From assembly GCA_003694465.1 (NCBI GenBank), contig RFKM01000057.1, forward strand, positions 1-6,011: a DNA stretch of 6,011 bases. Reading direction: 5' to 3'. The notes under the pieces were generated by a model. The model saw only the letters and a list, made by a program, of their open reading frames with translations, made no database searches and was not told where the DNA came from. Shown here piece by piece: positions 1 to 5,927 of this stretch. The stretch is from Alphaproteobacteria bacterium. Lineage in GTDB: Bacteria; Pseudomonadota; Alphaproteobacteria; Rhodobacterales; Rhodobacteraceae. Position numbers and translations under genes: made by a program. Every line of letters starts with the position of its first letter. The first letter of the stretch is position 1.

Positions 1-343
1 CGCCGTCACCTCCGGTGCCGTCGTCGGCCATCCCCGTCTCGCCGGCGCCGGCATCCGCGCTGCCGTCCCCCCCCGTGCCTTCAGCGGCGTAGATTTCCTT
101 GAGCTTCGCCTCGGCAATCACCCGGAAGACACCGTTCGGGTAGCGCTGCAGATAGGCGAGGAAGAGATCGGGGTTGGTGCTGTCCTTGATCGAGTCCCAG
201 AAGGTCAGTTCCACGGCCGGATCTTCGGCCGCCGCGGGCGCCATGCCGCCGGCTTCGCTGCTGTTGTCCTGCGCCAGCGCCTGCGCCGGAAGCAGCATCA
301 GCGCGACAAGCGCCACGCGCGCGAATTTGCTCTTCGGTTTCAA
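1..343 (-). CDS. Secreted protein with an FWDSI-type repeat unit, partial (C-terminus off the left edge)
   Basis: The first 114 residues are visible; the gene runs off the window. The start is a TTG at 343-341, chosen because a perfect AAGGAGG lies 7 nt upstream (357-351) and because the first residues form a signal peptide: KPKSK basic head, hydrophobic stretch about residues 7-19, likely cleavage after ALA at 22-24. There is no in-frame ATG until Met16, inside the hydrophobic core. After a short linker comes a unit at about residues 45-84 (ELTFWDSIKDS, then AYLQRYPNGVF, then AKLKEI). This short helical pattern recurs in alphaproteobacterial exported proteins, including caspase-family and Sel1/TPR-containing ones; it is known as a pattern, not as a defined activity. 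From residue 89 the chain becomes Gly/Asp/Ala-rich, probably a linker to a C-terminal domain outside the window. The function is unknown; export to the periplasm is the only firm inference. Confidence 0.8.
   Translation of the reverse strand, partial: MKPKSKFARVALVALMLLPAQALAQDNSSEAGGMAPAAAEDPAVELTFWDSIKDSTNPDLFLAYLQRYPNGVFRVIAEAKLKEIYAAEGTGGDGSADAGAGETGMADDGTGGDG
67..74. repeat. Eight-base C/G homopolymer inside the secreted-protein gene
   Basis: The plus strand has eight consecutive C, read as ACG GGG GGG GAC on the coding strand, at codons 90-93 where the Asp/Gly-rich linker begins. A one-base insertion would shift the frame into a TGA at 8-6; a one-base deletion leaves a frame that stays open to the window edge. 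It could be a slippage site, or simply a product of high GC in a glycine-rich linker. Confidence 0.6.
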
Positions 344-350
344 TGCAATT

Positions 351-357
351 CCTCCTT
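351..357 (-). promoter_or_regulatory. Strong ribosome binding site that decides a TTG start
   Basis: The minus strand reads AAGGAGG, fully complementary to the 16S rRNA tail, followed by a 7-nt spacer and TTG at 343-341. No ATG or GTG competes at this spacing. A second TTG at 348-346 is out of frame with the signal peptide and too close to the site. Confidence 0.8.
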
Positions 358-360
358 TTT

Positions 361-400
361 CCGGGGCCCGCCCTGCCCTTCGGCGCGCGGGCCTTTCCGG
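361..400 (-). other. GC-rich hairpin in the leader of the TTG-started gene
   Basis: The core is a 7-bp stem pairing 365-371 (ggcccgc) with 387-393 (gcgggcc). Inside the loop, 375-377 can pair with 382-384 around CTTC. Outside it, 361-364 (ccgg) can pair with 397-400 (ccgg), with a 3-nt bulge at 394-396. The whole 40-nt element ends three bases before the purine run that leads into the Shine-Dalgarno. On the minus strand it is followed by AAAAAGG, not a T-run, so it is not a canonical intrinsic terminator. It may act on translation, on mRNA stability, or as a weak terminator for the upstream alaX transcript. Pairing is read directly from the sequence; the role is inferred. Confidence 0.5.
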
Positions 401-405
401 CAATA

Positions 406-431
406 GATTAAACACTTCCCGAAGCTTAATC
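406..431. promoter_or_regulatory. Dyad-symmetric AT-rich site, possible operator/promoter region
   Basis: GATTAA at 406-411 faces TTAATC at 426-431, with centres 20 bp apart (about two helical turns). A smaller CTTC/GAAG pair (415-418, 421-424) lies inside, its centre off by one base. This is the most AT-rich patch in the gap between alaX and the TTG-started gene. The minus strand across 412-407 reads TTTAAT, a 5/6 match to a -10 box, but no convincing -35 lies 16-18 bp upstream. The site could be a regulator-binding operator with a promoter that needs an activator, or chance. Confidence 0.3.
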
Positions 432-468
432 CATGCGACGCGTAACCGCCAACCCTTTCGGGCAAGGA

Positions 469-1188
469 TCAGCCGGCAAGGTGGAGGTTCACCCGGCGGT
501 TCAGCCGCCCCTTCTTCTCGAGCTTGCCGATCCGCACCGGGCCGATTTCGCCGGTGCGCGCCACATGGGTTCCGCCGCAGGGCTGAAGGTCGACCGTCGC
601 CTCGGGCGGGCCGATGCGCACGAGGCGCACCCGCCCGGCCCCCCGCGGCGGCTGGACCGACATCGTCTTGACCAGCCCCGGGTTGGCCTCGAGTTCGGCG
701 TCGGTGATCCAGTCGGTCGTCACCGGCAGATCGCGCGCGATCAGGGCATTGAGCTCGGCCTCGAGCGCGTCCCGGTCCTCGATCGGTTCCTGCATGGCAA
801 AATCGAGCCGGCTGCGCTCTTCGCCGACCGCCCCGCCGGTGACGGGGAAGGGCAGCACCACCGAGAGCAGGTGCAGCGCCGTATGCATCCGCATCAGCCG
901 GTGGCGGCGGTCCCAGTCGATTTCCTGGCGCAGTTCGGCGCCCACCGGGGGCAGCGCCGCCCCTTCGGCCGGGCGCAGCACGATCGCGCCGCCCTGCCCC
1001 TTCACCGTCGTTTCGATGGCGCAGGTGCCCCCCTCCCAGACGAGGCGGCCGCTGTCGCCGGGCTGGCCGCCGCCGGTGGGATAGAAGAGGCTGGCCTCGA
1101 GCACGAGGCCACCGTCTTCGGTATGGGCGGCGACCCGGCCCGGGGCCTCGCGCCGGTAGGCATCTTCCATGAACAAGGGTTCAGTCAT
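469..1188 (-). CDS. alaX: AlaX-type alanyl-tRNA editing protein
   Basis: A free-standing trans-editing enzyme of 239 residues, homologous to the editing domain of alanyl-tRNA synthetase. The family hydrolyses mischarged Ser-tRNA(Ala) (and Gly-tRNA(Ala)) in the cytoplasm. The glycine-rich motif of the AlaX-M type is at residues 39-46 (GGGQPGDS). The zinc-site pair HTALH is at 102-106 (His102, His106), and CGGTH at 204-208 gives Cys204 and His208, so all four expected metal ligands are present. The C-terminal segment (about 214-234, GEIG then KLEKKGRLNRR) is typical of the family. The ATG at 1188-1186 was chosen because AGGAG sits 7 nt upstream and the residues before it lie in the shadow of the channel gene. 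It overlaps the end of that gene by 8 bp (ATGACTGA), so coupled translation is likely. The length fits AlaX-M proteins, and nothing looks damaged. Confidence 0.93.
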   Translation of the reverse strand: MTEPLFMEDAYRREAPGRVAAHTEDGGLVLEASLFYPTGGGQPGDSGRLVWEGGTCAIETTVKGQGGAIVLRPAEGAALPPVGAELRQEIDWDRRHRLMRMHTALHLLSVVLPFPVTGGAVGEERSRLDFAMQEPIEDRDALEAELNALIARDLPVTTDWITDAELEANPGLVKTMSVQPPRGAGRVRLVRIGPPEATVDLQPCGGTHVARTGEIGPVRIGKLEKKGRLNRRVNLHLAG

Positions 1189-3649
1189 CGCCCCTCTCCT
1201 TTTCGGCCTCTCGCCCGCCGCCGCCGAGGGCCGCGCCCAGCGCCTCGGGGTTGCGCAGCCAGATGTCGCGCTGGGCGAAGGGGATCTCGATCCCTTCCTC
1301 GGCGAAACGGCGGGCAATCTCGTGGTTCATGTCGGAGAGCACCGACAGCTTGTAGTTCACATCCTTGAGGATGGCGCGAATCTCGAAATTCAGGCTGTCG
1401 GCGCCGAATTCGCGGAAATAGACGCTGGGCGGCGGGTTCACGGTGACCAGCGGATGCGCCCGCGCCACCTCGAGCAGGATCTGCTCGACGCGCTTCGTGT
1501 CGCTCCCGTAGGCCACGCCCACCGGCACGATCACCCGGCCGATCAGGTTGCCGCGGGTGTAGTTGGTCACCACCCCCGAGATCAGGTCGGAGTTGGGCAG
1601 GATGACGTCGGTGCGGTCGAAGGTCTCGATCCGGGTCGAGCGCACCGAGATGTCGCGCACATAGCCCTCCTGCCCGCCGACGTTGATCCAGTCGCCCTCG
1701 CTGATCGGCCGCTCGATCAGCAGGATGATGCCGGAAACGAAGTTCGAGACGATGTTCTGCAGGCCGAAACCGATACCGACCGAGAGCGCCCCGGCCACCA
1801 CCGCCAGCGCCGAGAGGTCGATCCCCGCGGTGGTGACGGCCACCATCAGGGCGATGAAGATGCCCAGATACCCGACCCCCGAGACGATCGCCGTGCGCCC
1901 GCCCTGGTCGATCCGGGTGCGCGGCAGAACCGTCGTGCGCAGCGCCCCCTGGATGAGCCGGGTCAGCCCGACGCCGGCGGCGAAGACGATGAGGAAGGTG
2001 AGCACGTCGGCCGGGGTGAGGACGATGCCGCCGATGGTGACGCCGGCCATGATCCGGGCCCACATTTCCTGCAGGTCGCTCACCCGCGCGCCCCAGATCA
2101 GGGCCAGAACCGGCGTCGCGGCAAGGATGGAGAAGAAGCTCATCACCAGCGGCAGGAGCGATGCACGCGCCTTTTCCTCGTCGAAGCCGCGCAGGTAGGC
2201 ATAGGCCTCGACATAGGCCCCGTGCAGCACCAGCAGCAGCGCGATCACCGCCAGCGTCAGCACCGTCGGGAAGACGAGCGTCACCGCCCAGCCGGTATAG
2301 CCGATCGCCCCGGCCAGCAGCCCCGCCGCCCCGACGGCGATCAGCCCCATGCCGCCAAGGCCGAGGGTGCGGGCGAGGAAGCTCGCCCCCTCGTCGTGCT
2401 CGAGCCCCTCGGCCCGGGTGTGGCGGCGCAGGAACTGCCCCAGCCGCAGCAGGATCAGCGCCGCGAGCGCCAGCAGCGGAAAGCCCAGCACGACGCGGGT
2501 TTCCTCGCCGTAGCCCTCATAGGCCGACACCGCCCCGACCATCTGCCAGAGCCCGTAGTCGAGGCCGAGAAGCGCCGCCAGGACCCGCCCCTCGGCCCGG
2601 GTCGACGGCGGCAGGTTGAGGATTTTCGGCCCCGTTTCCACCCGGTCGAAAACGCGGCTGCCCAACCAGCGCGCGACGAAGAAGGAAAGGGCGACGGCGG
2701 GCAGTTCGTCGACGAGGACCTGCGCCCGAAGGCCGAGGAACCCGGCCTTGTGCAGCGCCTCCACCGCCGCCAGAACCCCCAGCCACGGCGCCGCATACTG
2801 GCCCACCGAAACCAACGTGGCGAGCAGGCCGAAGGAGGCGCCCCGGGCGCGGGGCAGGATCTGTCCGCCCAGCCAGCCTGCCCAGGCCTTGCCGCGCAGC
2901 ATCAGCACCAGCGCCAGCACCGCAAGGGCCAGGATCGCCGGCGCATTGGCGCGCATCTCGGCCCGTTGCGTGTCGGTGCCATAGGTGGCCACCACCCCCG
3001 CCCAGGCGAGGCGCAGCGTCTGCGAGAGGTCGGAGAGCGCCTCGGGCCAGAGCGCGGGGTTGAGCGGCGAGGGGCCGAGGGCATAGAGCTCGGCCGCCTT
3101 GCGGTTGCGCAGGAGCTCGTCGAGCTGGGCAATGAGCTCGTTGTCGCGCGCCAGCGCCACCTCGGCGGCCTTCACCGGCGCCTCGGCCTCTTCGAGCTGC
3201 CGGGTCAGCTCCTTGCGCTGCTCCGTCACCGAGGCCGGCTCGCTCTCGCGCTTGCCGGGCTTCGGGCCGAGGGCGTCGAGCTGGGTTTGCAGGGTCTTGA
3301 TCTTCACCTGGTTCGCGCTCTGGGCGGCGGTGAGGGTGTCGCGCCACGAGACCAGCTCGGCGCGCAGGTTGAGCAGCGCCTGGTCCGAGGCGCGCCCGGC
3401 CTCGATCGCCTGTTCGGCGCGCTGGGCCAGCCGTTCCCACGCGGCATAGTCGACAACGCTTTCGGCCGCGGCCTCGGGGGCGGTTGGCGTCGCGGCGGGC
3501 GCCGCGGCCTGCGCGGTGGTGTCGGCGCTTGTGGCGCTGGTCGCTTCCGGGGCCGTCGCCGTCTGCGCAAAGGCGCCCCCGACCAGCGTCAGGCTCAGCG
3601 CGAGCGCCAGGGCAAGCCCCCGCCCGAAGGCCGGGAAAGGCGGTTTCAT
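1181..3649 (-). CDS. MscS-family mechanosensitive channel with DUF3772 N-terminal region
   Basis: An 822-residue inner-membrane channel expected to open under membrane tension and release solutes on osmotic downshock. It starts with a signal peptide (residues 1-29, ending AFAQ), then an Ala/Thr/Pro-rich linker. A predicted helical, probably coiled-coil periplasmic region follows at about 66-185, running into SPLNPALWP (194-202), typical of DUF3772. About eleven hydrophobic segments follow, roughly 237-252, 273-296, 313-328, 356-378, 386-402, 431-449, 453-477, 499-520, 545-566, 588-609 and 612-645. The last is the pore helix (GALSVGIGFGLQNIVSNF, 620-637), followed by the MscS beta domain (ERPISEGDWINV, then LPNSDLISGVVTNYTR) and the C-terminal alpha/beta domain to about 800. 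The tail is charged. The ATG at 3649 has GGAGGAGG just upstream and shares one base with the cysteine synthase stop (TGATG). An in-frame ATG at 3706 lies inside the neighbour and before the signal peptide, so it was rejected. The solute and the trigger cannot be read from the sequence. Confidence 0.93.
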   Translation of the reverse strand: MKPPFPAFGRGLALALALSLTLVGGAFAQTATAPEATSATSADTTAQAAAPAATPTAPEAAAESVVDYAAWERLAQRAEQAIEAGRASDQALLNLRAELVSWRDTLTAAQSANQVKIKTLQTQLDALGPKPGKRESEPASVTEQRKELTRQLEEAEAPVKAAEVALARDNELIAQLDELLRNRKAAELYALGPSPLNPALWPEALSDLSQTLRLAWAGVVATYGTDTQRAEMRANAPAILALAVLALVLMLRGKAWAGWLGGQILPRARGASFGLLATLVSVGQYAAPWLGVLAAVEALHKAGFLGLRAQVLVDELPAVALSFFVARWLGSRVFDRVETGPKILNLPPSTRAEGRVLAALLGLDYGLWQMVGAVSAYEGYGEETRVVLGFPLLALAALILLRLGQFLRRHTRAEGLEHDEGASFLARTLGLGGMGLIAVGAAGLLAGAIGYTGWAVTLVFPTVLTLAVIALLLVLHGAYVEAYAYLRGFDEEKARASLLPLVMSFFSILAATPVLALIWGARVSDLQEMWARIMAGVTIGGIVLTPADVLTFLIVFAAGVGLTRLIQGALRTTVLPRTRIDQGGRTAIVSGVGYLGIFIALMVAVTTAGIDLSALAVVAGALSVGIGFGLQNIVSNFVSGIILLIERPISEGDWINVGGQEGYVRDISVRSTRIETFDRTDVILPNSDLISGVVTNYTRGNLIGRVIVPVGVAYGSDTKRVEQILLEVARAHPLVTVNPPPSVYFREFGADSLNFEIRAILKDVNYKLSVLSDMNHEIARRFAEEGIEIPFAQRDIWLRNPEALGAALGGGGREAEKERGDD

Positions 3650-4689
3650 CAGCCCTCCTCCGGCTCGAAAACCTCGGGCAGCGGGCGCGCGGGCGCGGCC
3701 AGCCACGCCGGCACCGGCAGGTTCTTCTCGCGCAGGAAGGCCGGGTTGTAGAGTTTCGACAGGTAGCGGTTGCCGTAATCGGCCAGCACCGTGACGATCG
3801 TGTGCCCCGGCCCCATTTCCCGGGCCATGCGCACCGCCCCGGCAATGTTGATCGCCGAAGAACCGCCCAGCACCATGCCTTCCTGCCAGGCGAGGTCATA
3901 AAGGTAGGGCAGCGCCTCCTCGTCGGGGATCTGCCAGGCCATGTCGGGGCGGAACCCCTCGAGGTTGCGGGTGATGCGCACCTGTCCGATTCCTTCCGCG
4001 ATGGAACTGCCCTCGAGGCGGATCTCGCCGGTGGTGTAATAGCTGTAAAGCCCCGCGCCCATCGGGTCGGCGAGGCCGATCTTCACCCCCTTCGGCTGCA
4101 GCGCCATCGCCACCCCGGCGAGCGTGCCGCCCGAGCCGACGGCGCAGACGAAGCCGTCAACCTTGCCGCCGGTCTGCTCCCAGATTTCCGGCCCGGTGCT
4201 CTCGACATGGGCCTGCCGGTTGGCGGTGTTGTCGAACTGGTTGGCCCAGATCGCGCCGTTCGGCTCGGTGCGGGCCAGCTCCCGCGCAAGGCGCTCGGAA
4301 TAGCGCACGAAATTGTTGGGGTTGCGATAGGGGCGCGCCGGCACCTCGACGAGCTCGGCCCCGGCCAGGCGCAGCATGTCCTTCTTTTCCTGGCTCTGGG
4401 TGTCGGGAATGACGATCACCGACCGAAACCCCATCGACGCCCCGACCAGCGCAAGGCCGATGCCGGTATTGCCGGCCGTGCCCTCGACGATGGTGCCGCC
4501 CGGGCGCAGCGCCCCGCGCGCCACCGCGTCGCGGATGATCCACAGCGCCGCCCGATCCTTGACCGACTGGCCCGGGTTCATGAACTCGGCCTTGCCGTAG
4601 ATCTCGCAGCCCGTCGCCTCGGAAACGGCGCGAAGCTTCACCAGCGGCGTGTTGCCGATGAGGTCGGAAAGGGTCTGGCGCTTGTCCAT
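3649..4689 (-). CDS. cysK: Cysteine synthase A-type PLP enzyme
   Basis: A 346-residue fold-type II PLP enzyme, expected to form L-cysteine from O-acetylserine and sulfide in the cytoplasm. IGNTPLVKL (11-19) opens the catalytic domain. Lys44 in QSVKDRAA is the predicted Schiff-base lysine. The substrate loop reads EGTAGNTGIG (69-78), and GSGGT (185-189) is the phosphate-binding loop. GGSSAIN (275-281) lies where the family places the PLP-ring serine. EGTAGNTG, the NPNNF stretch (123-127), IWANQFDN (147-154) and LFNP-like LYNPAFLREK (313-322) match a branch of cysteine synthases distinct from the E. coli CysK type, whose loop is TSGNTG. Related enzymes may use other acceptors or degrade cysteine, so the substrate is less sure than the fold. 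The ATG at 4689 is backed by AGGA 7 nt upstream (4700-4697); the upstream in-frame ATG at 4827 lies in the neighbour. Placement after trgB recalls R. sphaeroides, where cysK near trgAB was linked to tellurite resistance. Confidence 0.92.
   Translation of the reverse strand: MDKRQTLSDLIGNTPLVKLRAVSEATGCEIYGKAEFMNPGQSVKDRAALWIIRDAVARGALRPGGTIVEGTAGNTGIGLALVGASMGFRSVIVIPDTQSQEKKDMLRLAGAELVEVPARPYRNPNNFVRYSERLARELARTEPNGAIWANQFDNTANRQAHVESTGPEIWEQTGGKVDGFVCAVGSGGTLAGVAMALQPKGVKIGLADPMGAGLYSYYTTGEIRLEGSSIAEGIGQVRITRNLEGFRPDMAWQIPDEEALPYLYDLAWQEGMVLGGSSAINIAGAVRMAREMGPGHTIVTVLADYGNRYLSKLYNPAFLREKNLPVPAWLAAPARPLPEVFEPEEG
3654..3661 (-). promoter_or_regulatory. Ribosome binding site inside the end of cysK
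   Basis: The minus strand reads GGAGGAGG, 4 nt before the ATG of the channel gene. These bases also encode the final Glu-Glu-Gly of the cysteine synthase. The site fixes the channel start at 3649 rather than 3706 and fits translational coupling through the TGATG junction. Confidence 0.7.
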
Positions 4690-4719
4690 GGGAAAATCCT
4701 GCTTTCTGGGCCTTCCTGC

Positions 4720-4748
4720 TGTGTAGGCACGACGGCGGCCAAACTCAA
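4720..4748 (-). promoter_or_regulatory. Candidate sigma-70-type promoter for cysK-mscS-alaX
   Basis: The minus strand shows TTGAGT (4748-4743; four of six consensus -35 bases), a 17-bp spacer and TACACA (4725-4720; three of six -10 bases). Transcription would begin near 4713, leaving a leader of about 25 nt before the cysK ATG. Position and spacing are good but the -10 is weak, so this is a candidate only. If real, cysK, the channel and alaX could be transcribed independently of trgAB. Confidence 0.3.
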
Positions 4749-4750
4749 GC

Positions 4751-4770
4751 CGGGGCGGCACGTCGCCCCG
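4751..4770. other. GC hairpin between trgB and cysK
   Basis: CGGGGCG at 4751-4757 pairs perfectly with CGCCCCG at 4764-4770 around a 6-nt loop, 18 bp after the trgB stop. On the minus strand it is followed by GCTTGAGTTTGG, with no real T-run, so at best it is a weak or Rho-assisted terminator or an RNA-processing/stability element between the two genes. It abuts the candidate cysK promoter. Confidence 0.4.
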
Positions 4771-4787
4771 CCCCCTGCCCCCGCCCG

Positions 4788-5927
4788 TCAACCGGCGCGC
4801 AGCCGGGCGCGATTGAGCGCCAGCCACTGCATCGACAGGATCAGCGGCGCGGTGGCCGCCTCGCCGCTGGCGATGAGTTCCATCATCTCCTCGACGGGCA
4901 CGAGATGGGTGCGGATGTCCTCGTGCTCGGCCTCGACCCCGCCGATCTCGCCGCCCCGCCCGGACAGGCGCGCCTCGGCCACGAAGGCCCAGACGAATTC
5001 GGTCACCGCCCCGGGGCTGGGGTAGAACCGCGCCACCGGGTGCAGCGTGCCAAGCTGCAAACCGGCCTCCTCGAGCGCTTCGCGGCGCACGCAGGCCTCG
5101 GGGGTTTCGCCCGGATCGAGCCGCCCGGCGATAGGTTCAAGCGTCCAGGGGCGCGGATCGCCCCGCAGGAACGGGCCGGCCCGGAACTGCTCGACCACCA
5201 GAACCGCGTCGAGGTCGGCGTCCCACGGGAGCACCGTCGCCGCGTCGCCGCCCAGAAAGCCCGCCCGGCGCACCGGCGCGCTCATCTCCCCATCGAAGCG
5301 GCGAAACGTCAGGTCGTGGTCGGCAAGGCCGAAATATTGCGTGTAGGGGTGGCGCTCGACCAGCACCCGCACGTCGCGCCCGGCGGTGAAATCGGCCCGC
5401 CGCCGATGCCCGCCCGGCGCCGCCCGCGCGCGCAGGCGGCTGGCGGCCCGCTGCTTCATCATTTCCCAGCGCCCGCCGAGGCTCCCGGCCCTGCCCGCCG
5501 CCCGTGCCGGCCGTTCGGCCTCGTAGACGGCAAGGGCCTCGTCGATCGCCTCCAGCCAGAGGTCGGCATGGGCGCGCACCCAGTCGTCGAGCCTCCAGGG
5601 CGGGCCGGCCTCGGGCGCGGTCTCCGGCAGGTAGAGCCGCGCCGGCACCGCCCCGCGCCCCTCGACATGGACCGAAACCTCGCGCAGCCGGTATCCGAAC
5701 CCGGCCTCGAACCAGTCGGCCCGGGCCAGCGCCTCGTCGTCGAGCCCCTCGACCAGAAGGCCCACCGCCTCGCCCTCTTCCTGCACGATCACCGGGTAAT
5801 CGGCCCCCGCCGCCCAGCGCACCCGAAAGCCCGGCAGACGCGCCTCGCTCACCATGTGGCCGAGGCCGAGCACCTTCTCGCGCAGCGGCGCATGGCACAG
5901 AGTGCCGTAAAGGAAAAGCCCCGCCAT
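4788..5927 (-). CDS. trgB: TrgB-like fusion: gamma-glutamylcyclotransferase-like domain plus NUDIX hydrolase
   Basis: A 379-residue two-domain cytoplasmic protein. The N-terminal part (about 1-105) has the AIG2/GGCT-like pattern: LFLYGTL at 4-10, LPGFRV at 31-36, and ADWFEAGFGYRLREV at 70-84, where Glu74 sits at the position of the catalytic glutamate of that family. Residues about 110-185 form a charged, Arg/Ala-rich linker with a helical start. The C-terminal part (about 186-375) is a NUDIX domain with a perfect GX5EX7REUXEEXGU box at 268-290 (Gly268, Glu274, Arg282, Glu283, Glu286, Glu287, Gly289). YPSPG at 302-306 places a proline 16 residues after Gly289, a spacing associated with ADP-sugar pyrophosphatases. 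The likely reaction is hydrolysis of ADP-ribose or a similar nucleoside diphosphate; activity of the first domain is uncertain. The ATG at 5927 shares one base with the upstream stop and lacks a good Shine-Dalgarno, suggesting translation by coupling. TrgB is named from tellurite resistance in R. sphaeroides; the symbol rests on domain content and the cysK neighbour. Confidence 0.88.
   Translation of the reverse strand: MAGLFLYGTLCHAPLREKVLGLGHMVSEARLPGFRVRWAAGADYPVIVQEEGEAVGLLVEGLDDEALARADWFEAGFGYRLREVSVHVEGRGAVPARLYLPETAPEAGPPWRLDDWVRAHADLWLEAIDEALAVYEAERPARAAGRAGSLGGRWEMMKQRAASRLRARAAPGGHRRRADFTAGRDVRVLVERHPYTQYFGLADHDLTFRRFDGEMSAPVRRAGFLGGDAATVLPWDADLDAVLVVEQFRAGPFLRGDPRPWTLEPIAGRLDPGETPEACVRREALEEAGLQLGTLHPVARFYPSPGAVTEFVWAFVAEARLSGRGGEIGGVEAEHEDIRTHLVPVEEMMELIASGEAATAPLILSMQWLALNRARLRAG

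Noticed and set aside
361..400. Intrinsic terminator at the GC hairpin
   Set aside because: Neither strand has a proper T-run after the stem: the minus strand continues with AAAAAGG and the plus strand has only three T. It is kept as a leader hairpin instead.
453..462. Small hairpin just after the alaX stop as its terminator
   Set aside because: CCC-GAAA-GGG on the minus strand has only three base pairs and no T-run, so it is too weak to call.
433..1368. Plus-strand open frame of 311 codons opposite alaX
   Set aside because: It has low-complexity Arg/Ala/Pro composition, no Shine-Dalgarno and no family signature; the minus strand encodes a complete AlaX with all zinc ligands.
1169..3751. 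Plus-strand open frame of 860 codons opposite the channel gene
   Set aside because: Its product is rich in Arg, Gly, His, Gln and Asp with no domain, membrane segment or motif I recognise. It mirrors the antisense of a GC-rich gene, whose opposite strand rarely contains stops. The minus strand here carries a clear MscS protein.
2517..3899. Minus-strand frame of 460 codons across the cysK/mscS junction
   Set aside because: It is out of frame with both genes, whose motifs are intact on either side of a clean TGATG junction. I see no sign of a real frameshift.
3484..5025. Plus-strand open frame of 513 codons across cysK and the end of trgB
   Set aside because: It spans two well-supported minus-strand genes and the gap between them, with shadow-type composition and no recognisable domain.
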